The notes below the pieces were generated by a model. It was not told the origin of the DNA and made no database searches. It worked only from the letters and a program-made list of their open reading frames with translations. From a virus: 42,626 nucleotides of DNA. Shown here piece by piece: positions 36,087-42,626 of this stretch. The position numbers were made by a program, and so were the translations under genes. Location of the stretch: positions 1 through 42,626 of IMG/VR virus record IMGVR_UViG_3300013131_000090, one strand, 5' to 3'. How positions within the stretch are numbered: position 1 is the first letter of the stretch; each line of letters opens with the position of its first letter.

Positions 36087-37134
36087 ATCTAGCAGCTAAT
36101 CTTATTTCTTTATGACCTAAATGTTTTTCTATAGGATCTTTATTGGATATAGAAAAATATTTATTTGTTCTACCATCATAACCATCTACAATAATATTTG
36201 GTTTTCTTCTTAATTCGTCCCAAGTTTTAATTTCTTGTGGAGATAATGACCCTGAATGTAAATGTAATTTTTGTTTAGTTGTTAAATGATGGTAGAAATC
36301 AGCATTAGACATATTAGAACCAACAGTAGAGCCTGAAGATTTTATCATAAAAGTTTTTCTTGGTCCATGTTCTCCAATTACCCATGATCTAATAGATTCT
36401 TCATTAGGAAGGTGAACAGTATATTCTCCTTCTTTTTCTTTCGTTGTTTTTTTATATTTAATTGTTCTGTATTTATCACTATAAACAACTTTTCTTGATA
36501 AAATTTGTTTAGTTCCAATTAATAATTTAGATTTTTGTTTTGTTTTTTTTGTTGCTTCTGTTATGTTACCATATTTTTCCGGTTTTAAATGTTTCCATAA
36601 TGCTAAAGATTCTGTTATTTCTTCTTTTTTCTTTACAGAAAATCTACTACTTTTATTCATATATGTATCTAAATTCGTATTAGGAGGGATATCTTGATAT
36701 TCTCTTTTAGCCATATCGTATACTTGCATATGAATATCAGGCATACTTTTTAATCTGTCATATACTTTAAATGCGCCTTTAGATAACGCATAATCTGAAT
36801 GCCAATGTATTCCATGATTTGTTACTAAATGATGTATAAATTCATGTGCTGGCAACTTATTTCCAAATCCATTCATATTATCAACATAAAATTTGTTGTC
36901 TCTAGTAATATTACCATATACTCCTAAAGAAATATGATCGTTAGGCTCATGTAAAGCAAAATGTACACCAGGACTGTTTCTATGATAATATCTAGATACT
37001 TTATGATTACCAATATTTGAAATATATTCTCTAGTAGGTTTTTTTGGTTCTTCTTTATATGGTGTTAAATCTTTTTCTTTATCTACATCATTATAAAAAG
37101 GGGCTTCTTTTAAATATTGTTTAAACTTTTTCAT
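36076..37134 (-). CDS. Predicted packaged protein with two related domains (352 aa)
   Basis: It begins MKKFKQYLKE-AP, an excellent T4-like capsid targeting peptide with a gp21-type L-K-E/A cut. The rest holds two similar domains (about 40-150 and 215-335). The first has EFIHHLVTNHGIHWHSDYAL, LKSMPDIHMQVYD; the second has DFYHHLTTKQKLHLHSGSLS, LRRKPNIIVDGYD. The repeat resembles a domain in unknown proteins of T4-like marine phages. The HEFIH in domain 1 is not conserved in domain 2, so it is probably not a protease site. It overlaps the genes on both sides. Confidence 0.65.
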   Translation of the reverse strand: MKKFKQYLKEAPFYNDVDKEKDLTPYKEEPKKPTREYISNIGNHKVSRYYHRNSPGVHFALHEPNDHISLGVYGNITRDNKFYVDNMNGFGNKLPAHEFIHHLVTNHGIHWHSDYALSKGAFKVYDRLKSMPDIHMQVYDMAKREYQDIPPNTNLDTYMNKSSRFSVKKKEEITESLALWKHLKPEKYGNITEATKKTKQKSKLLIGTKQILSRKVVYSDKYRTIKYKKTTKEKEGEYTVHLPNEESIRSWVIGEHGPRKTFMIKSSGSTVGSNMSNADFYHHLTTKQKLHLHSGSLSPQEIKTWDELRRKPNIIVDGYDGRTNKYFSISNKDPIEKHLGHKEIRLAARYVS

Positions 37135-37399
37135 ATCTTATTACCGCGTAATGGATTTCTAAAATTGCATCTTCTAGCAATATATTAAACCATTCACCCT
37201 TAGTTCTTTTATGATTTAATACTTTATGTATTTTCTTTTCTATGTTCTTTACATCTGATTCTAATACTTCTTTAGTATATAGAAGGCTTAATTTGTGTGG
37301 ATATCCTGTTTGTAACGATTTTAATCGTTTTTGAGGTTCTTTGGAAAATCCTATTTTATATGGTGAAGATATAGATCCAATTATATAGATGTAACTCAT
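37121..37399 (-). CDS. GIY-YIG superfamily protein, T5orf172/MUG113-like (92 aa)
   Basis: SYIYIIGSISSPYKIGFSKEPQKRLKSLQTGYP with LLYTKEV, EKKIHKVLNHKRTKGEWFNI is the short T5orf172-type GIY-YIG nuclease: YIY...KIG as the two strands, an Arg in KRLKSL, and the conserved KGEWF. It lies inside the late operon among packaged-protein candidates but lacks their leader, so it may be a small nuclease expressed with them or a mobile gene. Confidence 0.7.
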   Translation of the reverse strand: MSYIYIIGSISSPYKIGFSKEPQKRLKSLQTGYPHKLSLLYTKEVLESDVKNIEKKIHKVLNHKRTKGEWFNILLEDAILEIHYAVIRYEKV

Positions 37400-37860
37400 T
37401 TTAATCCCTTTAATATATCTTCATTAGGAGTATTTATAGGATGTTTTGCTACTCTAGTTAAAATATTATGATCTAATACGGCTACTTCAGTTTGATCTAT
37501 AGGCAATCTGCTAGTTCTTATTTGTGGTTCTTTACCTGATTCTCTAGGAGAAGGTAAATCAACATACTTTTTAGATCCATAACTAGCTATCGTTGTTTTG
37601 GGTATTTTAAAAATATGTAATGTTTTTAAGCCTTTTGCGTATTTTTCAGAATATCTTTTTGCCCAATTTATAGCACCATGTGCTTCTTCTTTATTATTAG
37701 GGTCAAGTATATATCCATATAACCCCTTTCCTAATGGCCTAATATTTCCTGGTTCCCCCGTACCATATTTTTTAGGGTCTATTTGATCAAAATCACTTCC
37801 ACCATGAATCATATAGTAATGATCTTGTTGTTCTTTTAAAAAGGATTTAAACGACATCAT
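37396..37860 (-). CDS. Putative ADP-ribosyltransferase, probably packaged (154 aa)
   Basis: Leader MMSFKSFLKE-QQ fits the capsid targeting pattern. The body follows the ART fold: MIHGGSDFDQIDP (the H/R strand), GTGEPGNIRPLGKGLYGY as in ART-like domains with GTGEGxxxxGxGLYF, then WAKRYSEKY, and DQTEVAVLDHNILTRV, which has the Q-x-E catalytic motif placed like EMEV in T4 Alt. T4 packages Alt and injects it to ADP-ribosylate host RNA polymerase, so the analogy is direct. Family assignment is by motif only. Confidence 0.5.
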   Translation of the reverse strand: MMSFKSFLKEQQDHYYMIHGGSDFDQIDPKKYGTGEPGNIRPLGKGLYGYILDPNNKEEAHGAINWAKRYSEKYAKGLKTLHIFKIPKTTIASYGSKKYVDLPSPRESGKEPQIRTSRLPIDQTEVAVLDHNILTRVAKHPINTPNEDILKGLK

Positions 37861-38324
37861 TTTTTAGTGACTCCAAATTGTATTCTACCATCAGTTGTTC
37901 TATGCAAAGCTGCTACTTTAGGATCTTGTTTTATTTTTGGTGGTTCTTGTAAATCAGTATATCCTAATCCTTTTAACATAGAATAAGCAGCATGTCTAGC
38001 TAATGTTGTATCTTCTAGAGCTTTAGATTTATCATATAAATTATCTTTATGATTTATCCAATAATCTCTTTTTCTTCTTGCTATAGACATTTGATGTGTA
38101 TAATGTATTTTTGTATTTGGTTTATCATCACCTAAATGTTTTTGTATATGTTGTAATACATACATATTAGTTAGATGTCTTCTAACATATTTGTGTACAT
38201 TTTCTGGTGTTAATTTAGGTTTTAAATCGTCAGAAACTTTAGCATTATCATCATAAAATGTTAATTGATCGTGATTGGCTTCTGTTAAAGATTCGATATT
38301 AATATATTGTTTAAAAGATTTCAT
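37857..38324 (-). CDS. Predicted packaged protein (155 aa)
   Basis: MKSFKQYINIESLTE-AN gives the shared leader with an ideal gp21 site (L-T-E/A). The mature part is basic and His/Tyr rich (HKYVRRHLTNMYVLQHIQKH, SIARRKRDYWINHKDN), typical of DNA-associated internal proteins. No enzymatic motif is seen. ATGA overlaps on both sides tie it to the ART-like gene and the 30-aa gene. Confidence 0.65.
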   Translation of the reverse strand: MKSFKQYINIESLTEANHDQLTFYDDNAKVSDDLKPKLTPENVHKYVRRHLTNMYVLQHIQKHLGDDKPNTKIHYTHQMSIARRKRDYWINHKDNLYDKSKALEDTTLARHAAYSMLKGLGYTDLQEPPKIKQDPKVAALHRTTDGRIQFGVTKK

Positions 38325-38413
38325 TTTAAGAATTTCCTAAAATGTTTATTTAAAGTATTATCATCGTTATAAGGATCAAATTCTTCTTCTATAAAAAATT
38401 TAAAAGACCTCAT
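38321..38413 (-). CDS. 30-aa peptide that is nearly all targeting leader
   Basis: AGGAG precedes ATG 38413. The product starts MRSFKFFIEEEFDPYND and ends after 30 residues in a TGA overlapping the next ATG. It has the MxSFKxF(I)xE leader with an I-E-E cut site, leaving only about 20 residues. It is the first gene after the late promoter at 38444-38451. It may be a small packaged peptide or a relic of a larger internal-protein gene. Confidence 0.65.
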   Translation of the reverse strand: MRSFKFFIEEEFDPYNDDNTLNKHFRKFLK

Positions 38414-38443
38414 TAAATTGCTCCTGTATAAATGTTTATCTAG

Positions 38444-38451
38444 TATTTATA
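38444..38451 (-). promoter_or_regulatory. Late promoter TATAAATA for the packaged-protein operon
   Basis: Exact TATAAATA on the minus strand, 31 bases before the 30-aa gene and the run of packaged-protein candidates down to 35253. It diverges from the gene at 38512. Confidence 0.75.
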
Positions 38452-38457
38452 AAAACA

Positions 38458-38488
38458 ACTAGTCTTATATATTATGGTATAGTATAAT
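38458..38488 (+). promoter_or_regulatory. Possible sigma-70-type promoter for the 120-aa gene
   Basis: TATAAT at 38483-38488 is preceded 17 bases earlier by ACTAGTCT, a weak match (5 of 8) to the early octamer. The gene is alone on the plus strand and needs its own promoter. Confidence 0.45.
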
Positions 38489-38511
38489 TTAGCCTAAAAG
38501 GAGGCTATACT

Positions 38512-38874
38512 ATGCTTGAGAAAACAAATCCTCAATTTCTTGTTGGACCTACAAAATTTGGATCAATAGGAGAAGTACGTGTTGGTAGATATATGGATGG
38601 TATGCTTGCATTAAAATTAATAGATCCTAAAACTGGAGAACCTATATTAGTAGCCACAGTATGTATGTATCCTGCACAATATGCCTCAAAGAAACATGTT
38701 TGGATTAAAAATTGGTCAGAAAACGAAGGAATTTTAACGGCTTTAGAAAACGCTAATGTTGTTGAAGCAACAGGAGATACTATACCTGCGGGATATGTAG
38801 AAGCTTATGAAGCTGAATTAACCTCAAAATTTATTGATGCTCTTCCTGATAATGTTAAAGAATATATAAAATAA
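38512..38874 (+). CDS. DUF4313-like protein (120 aa)
   Basis: A single plus-strand gene among minus-strand late genes, with a strong AAAAGGAGG site. EVRVGRYMDGMLALKLIDPKTGEPILVATVCM and HVWIKNWSENEGILTALENANVV match the pattern of DUF4313-type phage proteins (KDWSENEG is characteristic). Function unknown. Its promoter looks early, so it may be expressed apart from its neighbours. Confidence 0.65.
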   Translation: MLEKTNPQFLVGPTKFGSIGEVRVGRYMDGMLALKLIDPKTGEPILVATVCMYPAQYASKKHVWIKNWSENEGILTALENANVVEATGDTIPAGYVEAYEAELTSKFIDALPDNVKEYIK

Positions 38875-38910
38875 TATTCCGTACTTTTCTTGCATACTTA
38901 ATCCCATAAA

Positions 38911-38943
38911 TAAAAAATCCAGGGAACCGGATGGTCCCTGGAT
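38911..38943 (-). terminator. Rho-independent terminator after gp23
   Basis: Minus strand: a stem ATCCAGGGA/TCCCTGGAT (9 bp, extended by GG/CC with one bulge) closing ATCC, followed by TTTTTTATTT. It lies 24 bases past the capsid gene stop, a usual place for the gene 23 terminator. It could also slow transcripts from the convergent 120-aa gene. Confidence 0.85.
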
Positions 38944-38966
38944 CTGTTTAGGTTAAAGCGTATGCG

Positions 38967-40328
38967 TTACATCAAATTATTTACAATAATTCTTCTGTAA
39001 TACTTATTAGTGCTGATCACATTAGAACGACCAGAACCCTTTGTTAAACCTTCAGCGAATGGATTTGCTACCATACCATAACGGGTTTTAAATCCAATCT
39101 TAGGTTGGAATGAACCTTGATCAACAGCACGCACCATTTGTAGAGGAACGTAAGGACAATAGAACAGACCTGCGTCAAACGCATTAGATCCTTTATATCC
39201 CATAGTTAGATAATTGCCACCGATAGCATAAGGATCGATATAAACTCTTATACGTCCATTAAGCACACCAGCAAAGGTATTACCTGTATCGTCTACTTGT
39301 AGATTGTTGCTATTTAGAGCAGGTGTATAATCTAGAACACCAGCCATTTGTAGAGCCGAAGCTACGTCAGAAGAACAGATAACGATATTACCTTTCCCTC
39401 TACGGGTTTGTTTAGCGATTTGGTTAGCTTCACGTTCTAATTGGAACATTAAGCCTTTAAACTTTTCAACCATCCAACGACCGTTAGAGTCGGTATCTAA
39501 GTCGAATACACCAGCTACAGTTACGTTTTCTTGTGCACCAGGAACAGCTGTAATATTAATTGTACGAACAACTTCACGATTAATTTCGGCTAGAATTTCT
39601 GCAGAAAGAATATTAGATAATTCTGTTTCTGCGTCTAATCCATGAATTGCCTTTAAGTCTTGTGCAAGTTCCATGGTATATTCTGCTTTTAACGCGCGAG
39701 TATTAGCAGTAACAGTAACCTTTTCAATGGTGAACGCCATTTCTGGGAAGGCTGTGTTAGAATCAGTACCTAACGCTTCTGCTTGTGCAACACCCATACC
39801 CAAACCAGTATTATATGTATTAACAGCGGTTAACGGAGAAGTATTAGTTGCTCCAGGTATTGTACCAACGAATTTTTGACCGAAGGTATTAGCACCAGTA
39901 GTAACAGATGAATGTTGAGTATTTACTTCGTTATAGAATGTTTCGTCGCCTGTTTGATTTGCATATCTTGATCTCATTGCGAAAATAAGACCAGTAGGAC
40001 CAGTCATTGGTTGTACGCCACAAACATCATATGCTATTAAATTAGGCATAGCACGACGAACTAACGAAATTAATACAGGATCGAAAGTATCAATACCACC
40101 TGAACCTGCTGTAGAGCTAGAAGCCCCCATAAAGTTAACAGGAATAGTAGAAGATGTTTCTGTTAATGTTTGATATTGACCGTGTACTCCTGCTTCTATT
40201 AAAGCTCTTTCAGTATTTTCAAGTACTGTAGCAGTAACATAACGTTTGTGATAGTCTTTAATTTGACCACAAGATTCGTGGTCTAATACAGGCCCCCACT
40301 TTTTTTGAATTTCCTCAGCTAAATACAT
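38967..40328 (-). CDS. 23: Major capsid protein gp23 (453 aa)
   Basis: HK97-fold T4-type capsid protein, shorter than T4 gp23 (521) and close to cyanophage versions. Recognisable parts: WGPVLDHE near the start, FDPVLISLVRRAMPNLIAYDVCGVQPM, GLIFAMRSRY, and the C-terminal VPLQMVRAVDQGSFQPKIGFKTRYGMVANPF. A gp21 cut is likely near residue 60 (TLTE followed by T). A late promoter lies 39 bases upstream, a terminator follows, and it is preceded by scaffold and protease genes as in T4. Confidence 0.95.
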   Translation of the reverse strand: MYLAEEIQKKWGPVLDHESCGQIKDYHKRYVTATVLENTERALIEAGVHGQYQTLTETSSTIPVNFMGASSSTAGSGGIDTFDPVLISLVRRAMPNLIAYDVCGVQPMTGPTGLIFAMRSRYANQTGDETFYNEVNTQHSSVTTGANTFGQKFVGTIPGATNTSPLTAVNTYNTGLGMGVAQAEALGTDSNTAFPEMAFTIEKVTVTANTRALKAEYTMELAQDLKAIHGLDAETELSNILSAEILAEINREVVRTINITAVPGAQENVTVAGVFDLDTDSNGRWMVEKFKGLMFQLEREANQIAKQTRRGKGNIVICSSDVASALQMAGVLDYTPALNSNNLQVDDTGNTFAGVLNGRIRVYIDPYAIGGNYLTMGYKGSNAFDAGLFYCPYVPLQMVRAVDQGSFQPKIGFKTRYGMVANPFAEGLTKGSGRSNVISTNKYYRRIIVNNLM

Positions 40329-40366
40329 TGTTTCTTCCCTTAAACTATTAAAACTAGTTGTTTCTT

Positions 40367-40374
40367 TATTTATA
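40367..40374 (-). promoter_or_regulatory. Late promoter TATAAATA for gp23
   Basis: Exact TATAAATA on the minus strand, 39 bases before the gp23 start and just past the end of gene 22. It gives the capsid gene its own strong late transcript. Confidence 0.8.
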
Positions 40375-40379
40375 TTATT

Positions 40380-41519
40380 TTATCTTTTACCTAATCTAGA
40401 TAAAGATTCTACATATCTATTAACTGCAGGATTAGTTACAACTTGTTTCTCTTCAGTATCAAAAGTTTCTTCTTCTATATTAGAAGAAATCACTTTCGTT
40501 TTATCTGAGAAATAAGTTTCCTTAATAATCTTCAGTTTCTTTTCAAATGTTTCTATATCACCATCGAATTCGATACCTTCAGCAAGAGTTTTAAACTTTT
40601 CTTGTTGTGTTAGTGCAAGACCTTCTGAAAGTTCTTCCAATATTTCCTTTTTAGCAACAGTTATTAAAACTTCTTTATATTCATTATTTTCAGTTAATAC
40701 TGAATCTAAATCTTTTTCTAATACTTCTATCTTATTAGATAAAGCTTCAACAACATCTACTTTGCTTTCAGGGATATCAAAATTATGTTCAACCATCAAA
40801 TTCTTTAATCCATTAATAAATTCTGAAGTAATTTCATTTCTTAATGTAGATTCAATTGCTACTTCGTTTTCAGACATCCAATTTTCTACTACATAATCTA
40901 TATATGAATCTAATTTATCTGTTAATTCTTCTGTAAATATTTGTAATTCTTCTGTTACTTGTTGTACATATTCTTCTTCTAATTTAGCAACTTCTAATGC
41001 AACCCTAGCGCCAACTGCTGCTTCAAATAATACAGATGCTTTTTCTGTAAATTCTTCTGATAATTCTTTAGAATTAAACATAATTTCTATTTCTTCTTTT
41101 GACAAAGAAGGCATATAATCTTTATAATGAGGTTCTCCTCTACCTACAGCAGCAGAAGGTTTCATATTTAAAGTAGATTGATTATGATCAGAATTATCAT
41201 CTACTCCATAAGATTTACCTGGTCCAAATTGAGACATTACTTGATTGAAAAAATTAACTTGATCTGATGCTGACATTCTATTCATTGCATTCATTACACC
41301 AGACATCATTCCTAATTTAGATGTAGAAAGAGCTTGTGGGTCTGTTATTGATTTAGCAGCAGGATGTAATGAAGATGCAGCTTCTGTTTCTTCTTCAACT
41401 GTTTCTTCTTCAACTGTTTCATCTTCAACTGTTTGTTGTTCTGTTACAGATTTTTTAGAGATAGCTTTTTTAGAAGTTACCTCTTTAATTACTTCTTCAA
41501 GTTTTCCTTTTTTTAACAT
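40380..41519 (-). CDS. 22: Prohead scaffold protein gp22-like (379 aa)
   Basis: A very acidic, helical protein between protease and capsid genes, the gp22 position. The N-terminal part has a repeated EEETV segment, and much of residues 150-330 is coiled coil (EKASVLFEAAVGARVALEVAKLEEEYV, VVEALSNKIEVLEKDLDSVL). It forms the core around which the prohead assembles and is then digested by gp21; several (L/I/V)-x-E sites are visible. It is longer than T4 gp22 (269). AGGAG precedes the ATG. Confidence 0.85.
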   Translation of the reverse strand: MLKKGKLEEVIKEVTSKKAISKKSVTEQQTVEDETVEEETVEEETEAASSLHPAAKSITDPQALSTSKLGMMSGVMNAMNRMSASDQVNFFNQVMSQFGPGKSYGVDDNSDHNQSTLNMKPSAAVGRGEPHYKDYMPSLSKEEIEIMFNSKELSEEFTEKASVLFEAAVGARVALEVAKLEEEYVQQVTEELQIFTEELTDKLDSYIDYVVENWMSENEVAIESTLRNEITSEFINGLKNLMVEHNFDIPESKVDVVEALSNKIEVLEKDLDSVLTENNEYKEVLITVAKKEILEELSEGLALTQQEKFKTLAEGIEFDGDIETFEKKLKIIKETYFSDKTKVISSNIEEETFDTEEKQVVTNPAVNRYVESLSRLGKR

Positions 41520-41550
41520 CAGAAAATTACTCCTATTCTATCTTTTGTTT

Positions 41551-41558
41551 TATTTATA
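41551..41558 (-). promoter_or_regulatory. Late promoter TATAAATA for gp22
   Basis: Exact TATAAATA on the minus strand, 32 bases before the gene 22 start and directly at the end of gene 21. Confidence 0.75.
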
Positions 41559-41560
41559 TA

Positions 41561-42232
41561 TTACTGTTTTTTAACTAATAAAGAGGCTAAATGATTTTCC
41601 CAAAGAATTAATTTTGCTTCTTCTAATTGTTGTTTAGAATAAGTTTTAATTTCTTTCTTTACTTCATGTAGTTTTTCTTCTAACCATGTACCTTTAATTG
41701 GATCATAAATCCAATCTACATTTTCCATAATACCATTAACGAATGCACCTGGTGCACTAGGATCAGCTACTATATCTGCTGCAGTTGCTAATTTAAAATC
41801 GTTTTGAACTTCCATTATTCCGTTCGAATTTTTTTGTAAAGAACCTAAACCTCTTGAAGAAACACCTAAAGAAGCACCGGAATTTAATAATCCTTTTGCT
41901 AATTCTCCCATTGGAGTTTCTGTTAATTTTGCTTTACCAATAAATACATTACCATCTCTCTTTAATTCGGTTATAAGATGAGATACTCTATGAAGATTAA
42001 TTTGTGGTCCTTCCGGGTGACCTAACTCGCCATATCCTCTTCCTTGTTCTACATTTTCTTTAAGATATCTAGCAACTTCTTGTTCTAAAACATTCATACG
42101 ATATATTCTACCGTTTTTATTTTGTTTTTCTGCTACTAAGAAAGGTCCAGTGATATAATAATCTTTGCCACCTTTTTTATTATCTTCGGTAATATATTCT
42201 ATGTTTTCGGTTAATTCTGTTATAAGTTTCAT
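41561..42232 (-). CDS. 21: Prohead core protease gp21 (223 aa)
   Basis: A T4-type serine prohead protease: GPFLVAEKQNKNGRIYRMNVLEQEV, the catalytic His in GELGHPEGPQINLHRVSHLI and the catalytic Ser in SLGVSSRGLGSL, with DFKLATAADIVADPSAPGAFVN after it. It cleaves scaffold, capsid protein and internal proteins after (L/I)-x-E inside the prohead; the leaders of the genes at 35253-38413 carry such sites. Length matches T4 gp21 (212). ATGA overlap with the partial gene upstream. Confidence 0.93.
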   Translation of the reverse strand: MKLITELTENIEYITEDNKKGGKDYYITGPFLVAEKQNKNGRIYRMNVLEQEVARYLKENVEQGRGYGELGHPEGPQINLHRVSHLITELKRDGNVFIGKAKLTETPMGELAKGLLNSGASLGVSSRGLGSLQKNSNGIMEVQNDFKLATAADIVADPSAPGAFVNGIMENVDWIYDPIKGTWLEEKLHEVKKEIKTYSKQQLEEAKLILWENHLASLLVKKQ

Positions 42233-42626
42233 TGCTTAATCTTTGCTCTTATTGTTGATAATGGAGTTTTTTTAAAGCTAATTACATGATATCCATATGG
42301 TGCCATTTCATGTTGTTTAGTTTCAAACTTACCATTATGTACTCTTGCTAATTTTTGTCCAAATTTTGCATATAAATCCTTTTTTACACTAGAATTAGGG
42401 TTCATCATTAGTACATTTGGTTTAAAATGATGTACAAAAGAATGTACAGAATTTTGAACAAAATGTAGTGCCTCCATTTTATGATCTAATCTACCAAAAT
42501 TACTTCTCAAATTAGAAAACGTGTCATCAACTTTAAAATCTACATAAGATGTATTCGTATGCCCTTGTGTATCGAAATAAACATCTACATTTTTATCGCC
42601 TATTTTTCTAGAAATAATATGTTTTG
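42229..42626 (-). CDS. 5'-truncated hypothetical protein (at least 132 aa)
   Basis: The frame is open from the right edge of the window to TAA at 42229; an apparent TTG start at 42510 is internal. The visible part reads VDVYFDTQGHTNTSYVDFKV, then FVQNSVHSFVHHFKPNVLMM and a basic end (STIRAKIKQ). It overlaps gp21. In T4 the upstream genes encode core proteins 67/68, which this does not resemble; it may be another small or packaged protein. No family is recognised. Confidence 0.6.
   Translation of the reverse strand, partial: KHIISRKIGDKNVDVYFDTQGHTNTSYVDFKVDDTFSNLRSNFGRLDHKMEALHFVQNSVHSFVHHFKPNVLMMNPNSSVKKDLYAKFGQKLARVHNGKFETKQHEMAPYGYHVISFKKTPLSTIRAKIKQ

Noticed and set aside
36361-37134. 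HEFIH in the two-domain packaged-protein candidate as a protease site
   Set aside because: The matching place in the second domain reads DFYHH, so Glu and the first His are not conserved; no third ligand is obvious.

Overview
This window is part of the genome of a T4-like tailed phage (contractile-tail, myovirus type). It is strongly AT-rich and tightly packed, with many ATGA or TAATG start/stop overlaps. It carries T4 core genes in recognisable order: late sigma gp55, recombination proteins gp46/gp47/UvsW/UvsY, clamp and clamp loader gp45/gp44/gp62, RegA, RNase H, prohead protease gp21, scaffold gp22 and major capsid protein gp23. Several accessory genes (SpeD-like protein, PhoH, PD-(D/E)XK exonuclease, peptide deformylase, a TalC-type transaldolase) resemble those of T4-like phages of cyanobacteria and SAR11-type marine bacteria. 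The M15 peptidase looks like those of alphaproteobacterial phages. The host cannot be fixed from the sequence; an AT-rich Gram-negative, probably aquatic, bacterium is the best guess.

Layout. (1) 1-500, minus strand: small genes, one broken, behind an early promoter. (2) 614-12483, plus strand: small membrane/lipoprotein and redox genes, then from about 2960 a cassette for a heptose-type nucleotide sugar (transaldolase, GmhA-, GmhB- and HddA-like enzymes, an HxGH nucleotidyltransferase, a glycosyltransferase and methyltransferases). RNase H, PhoH and an exonuclease follow. (3) 12480-17290, minus strand: ten tRNA genes (Trp, Ser, Ile, Thr, Asp, Cys, Gly, Ala, Glu, Asn) interleaved with small unknown genes, several of which run into a tRNA. 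It also contains a GC-richer foreign-looking island at 13346-13789. (4) 17294-28045, minus strand: replication genes and a probable DNA hypermodification set (TET/JBP-type dioxygenase, TET-associated glycosyltransferase, a second GT-A enzyme, a MazG-like pyrophosphatase), plus deformylase, a FkbM methyltransferase and an M15 peptidase. (5) 28088-34676: a GIY-YIG homing endonuclease gene on the plus strand, then gp46, gp47, gp55, UvsW (split in two by a decayed insertion) and UvsY on the minus strand. (6) 34732-42626, minus strand: late region with a tail-tube-like protein, a run of proteins sharing an MKxFKQYxxE-type N-terminus, then gp23, gp22 and gp21.

Regulation visible in the sequence. 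Three minus-strand sites share ACTTTACT-N17-TATAAT and look like early promoters. TATAAATA, the T4 late promoter element, lies 22-39 bases before gp23, gp22, the internal-protein operon, the GIY-YIG endonuclease gene and the SpeD/heptose operon. The window encodes gp55, which would read that element.

Most interesting points. (a) An apparent set of capsid-packaged proteins: at least six share an N-terminus like the T4 internal-protein targeting peptide, ending in an (L/I)-x-E cleavage site for gp21. One looks like an ADP-ribosyltransferase and another has a zinc-protease motif. (b) A phage-encoded route from sedoheptulose 7-phosphate to an activated, possibly methylated heptose, with its own transaldolase. 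(c) A TET/JBP plus glycosyltransferase DNA-modification set; whether the heptose is its sugar donor is an open and testable idea. (d) uvsW interrupted by a decayed HNH/Hint-like insertion.
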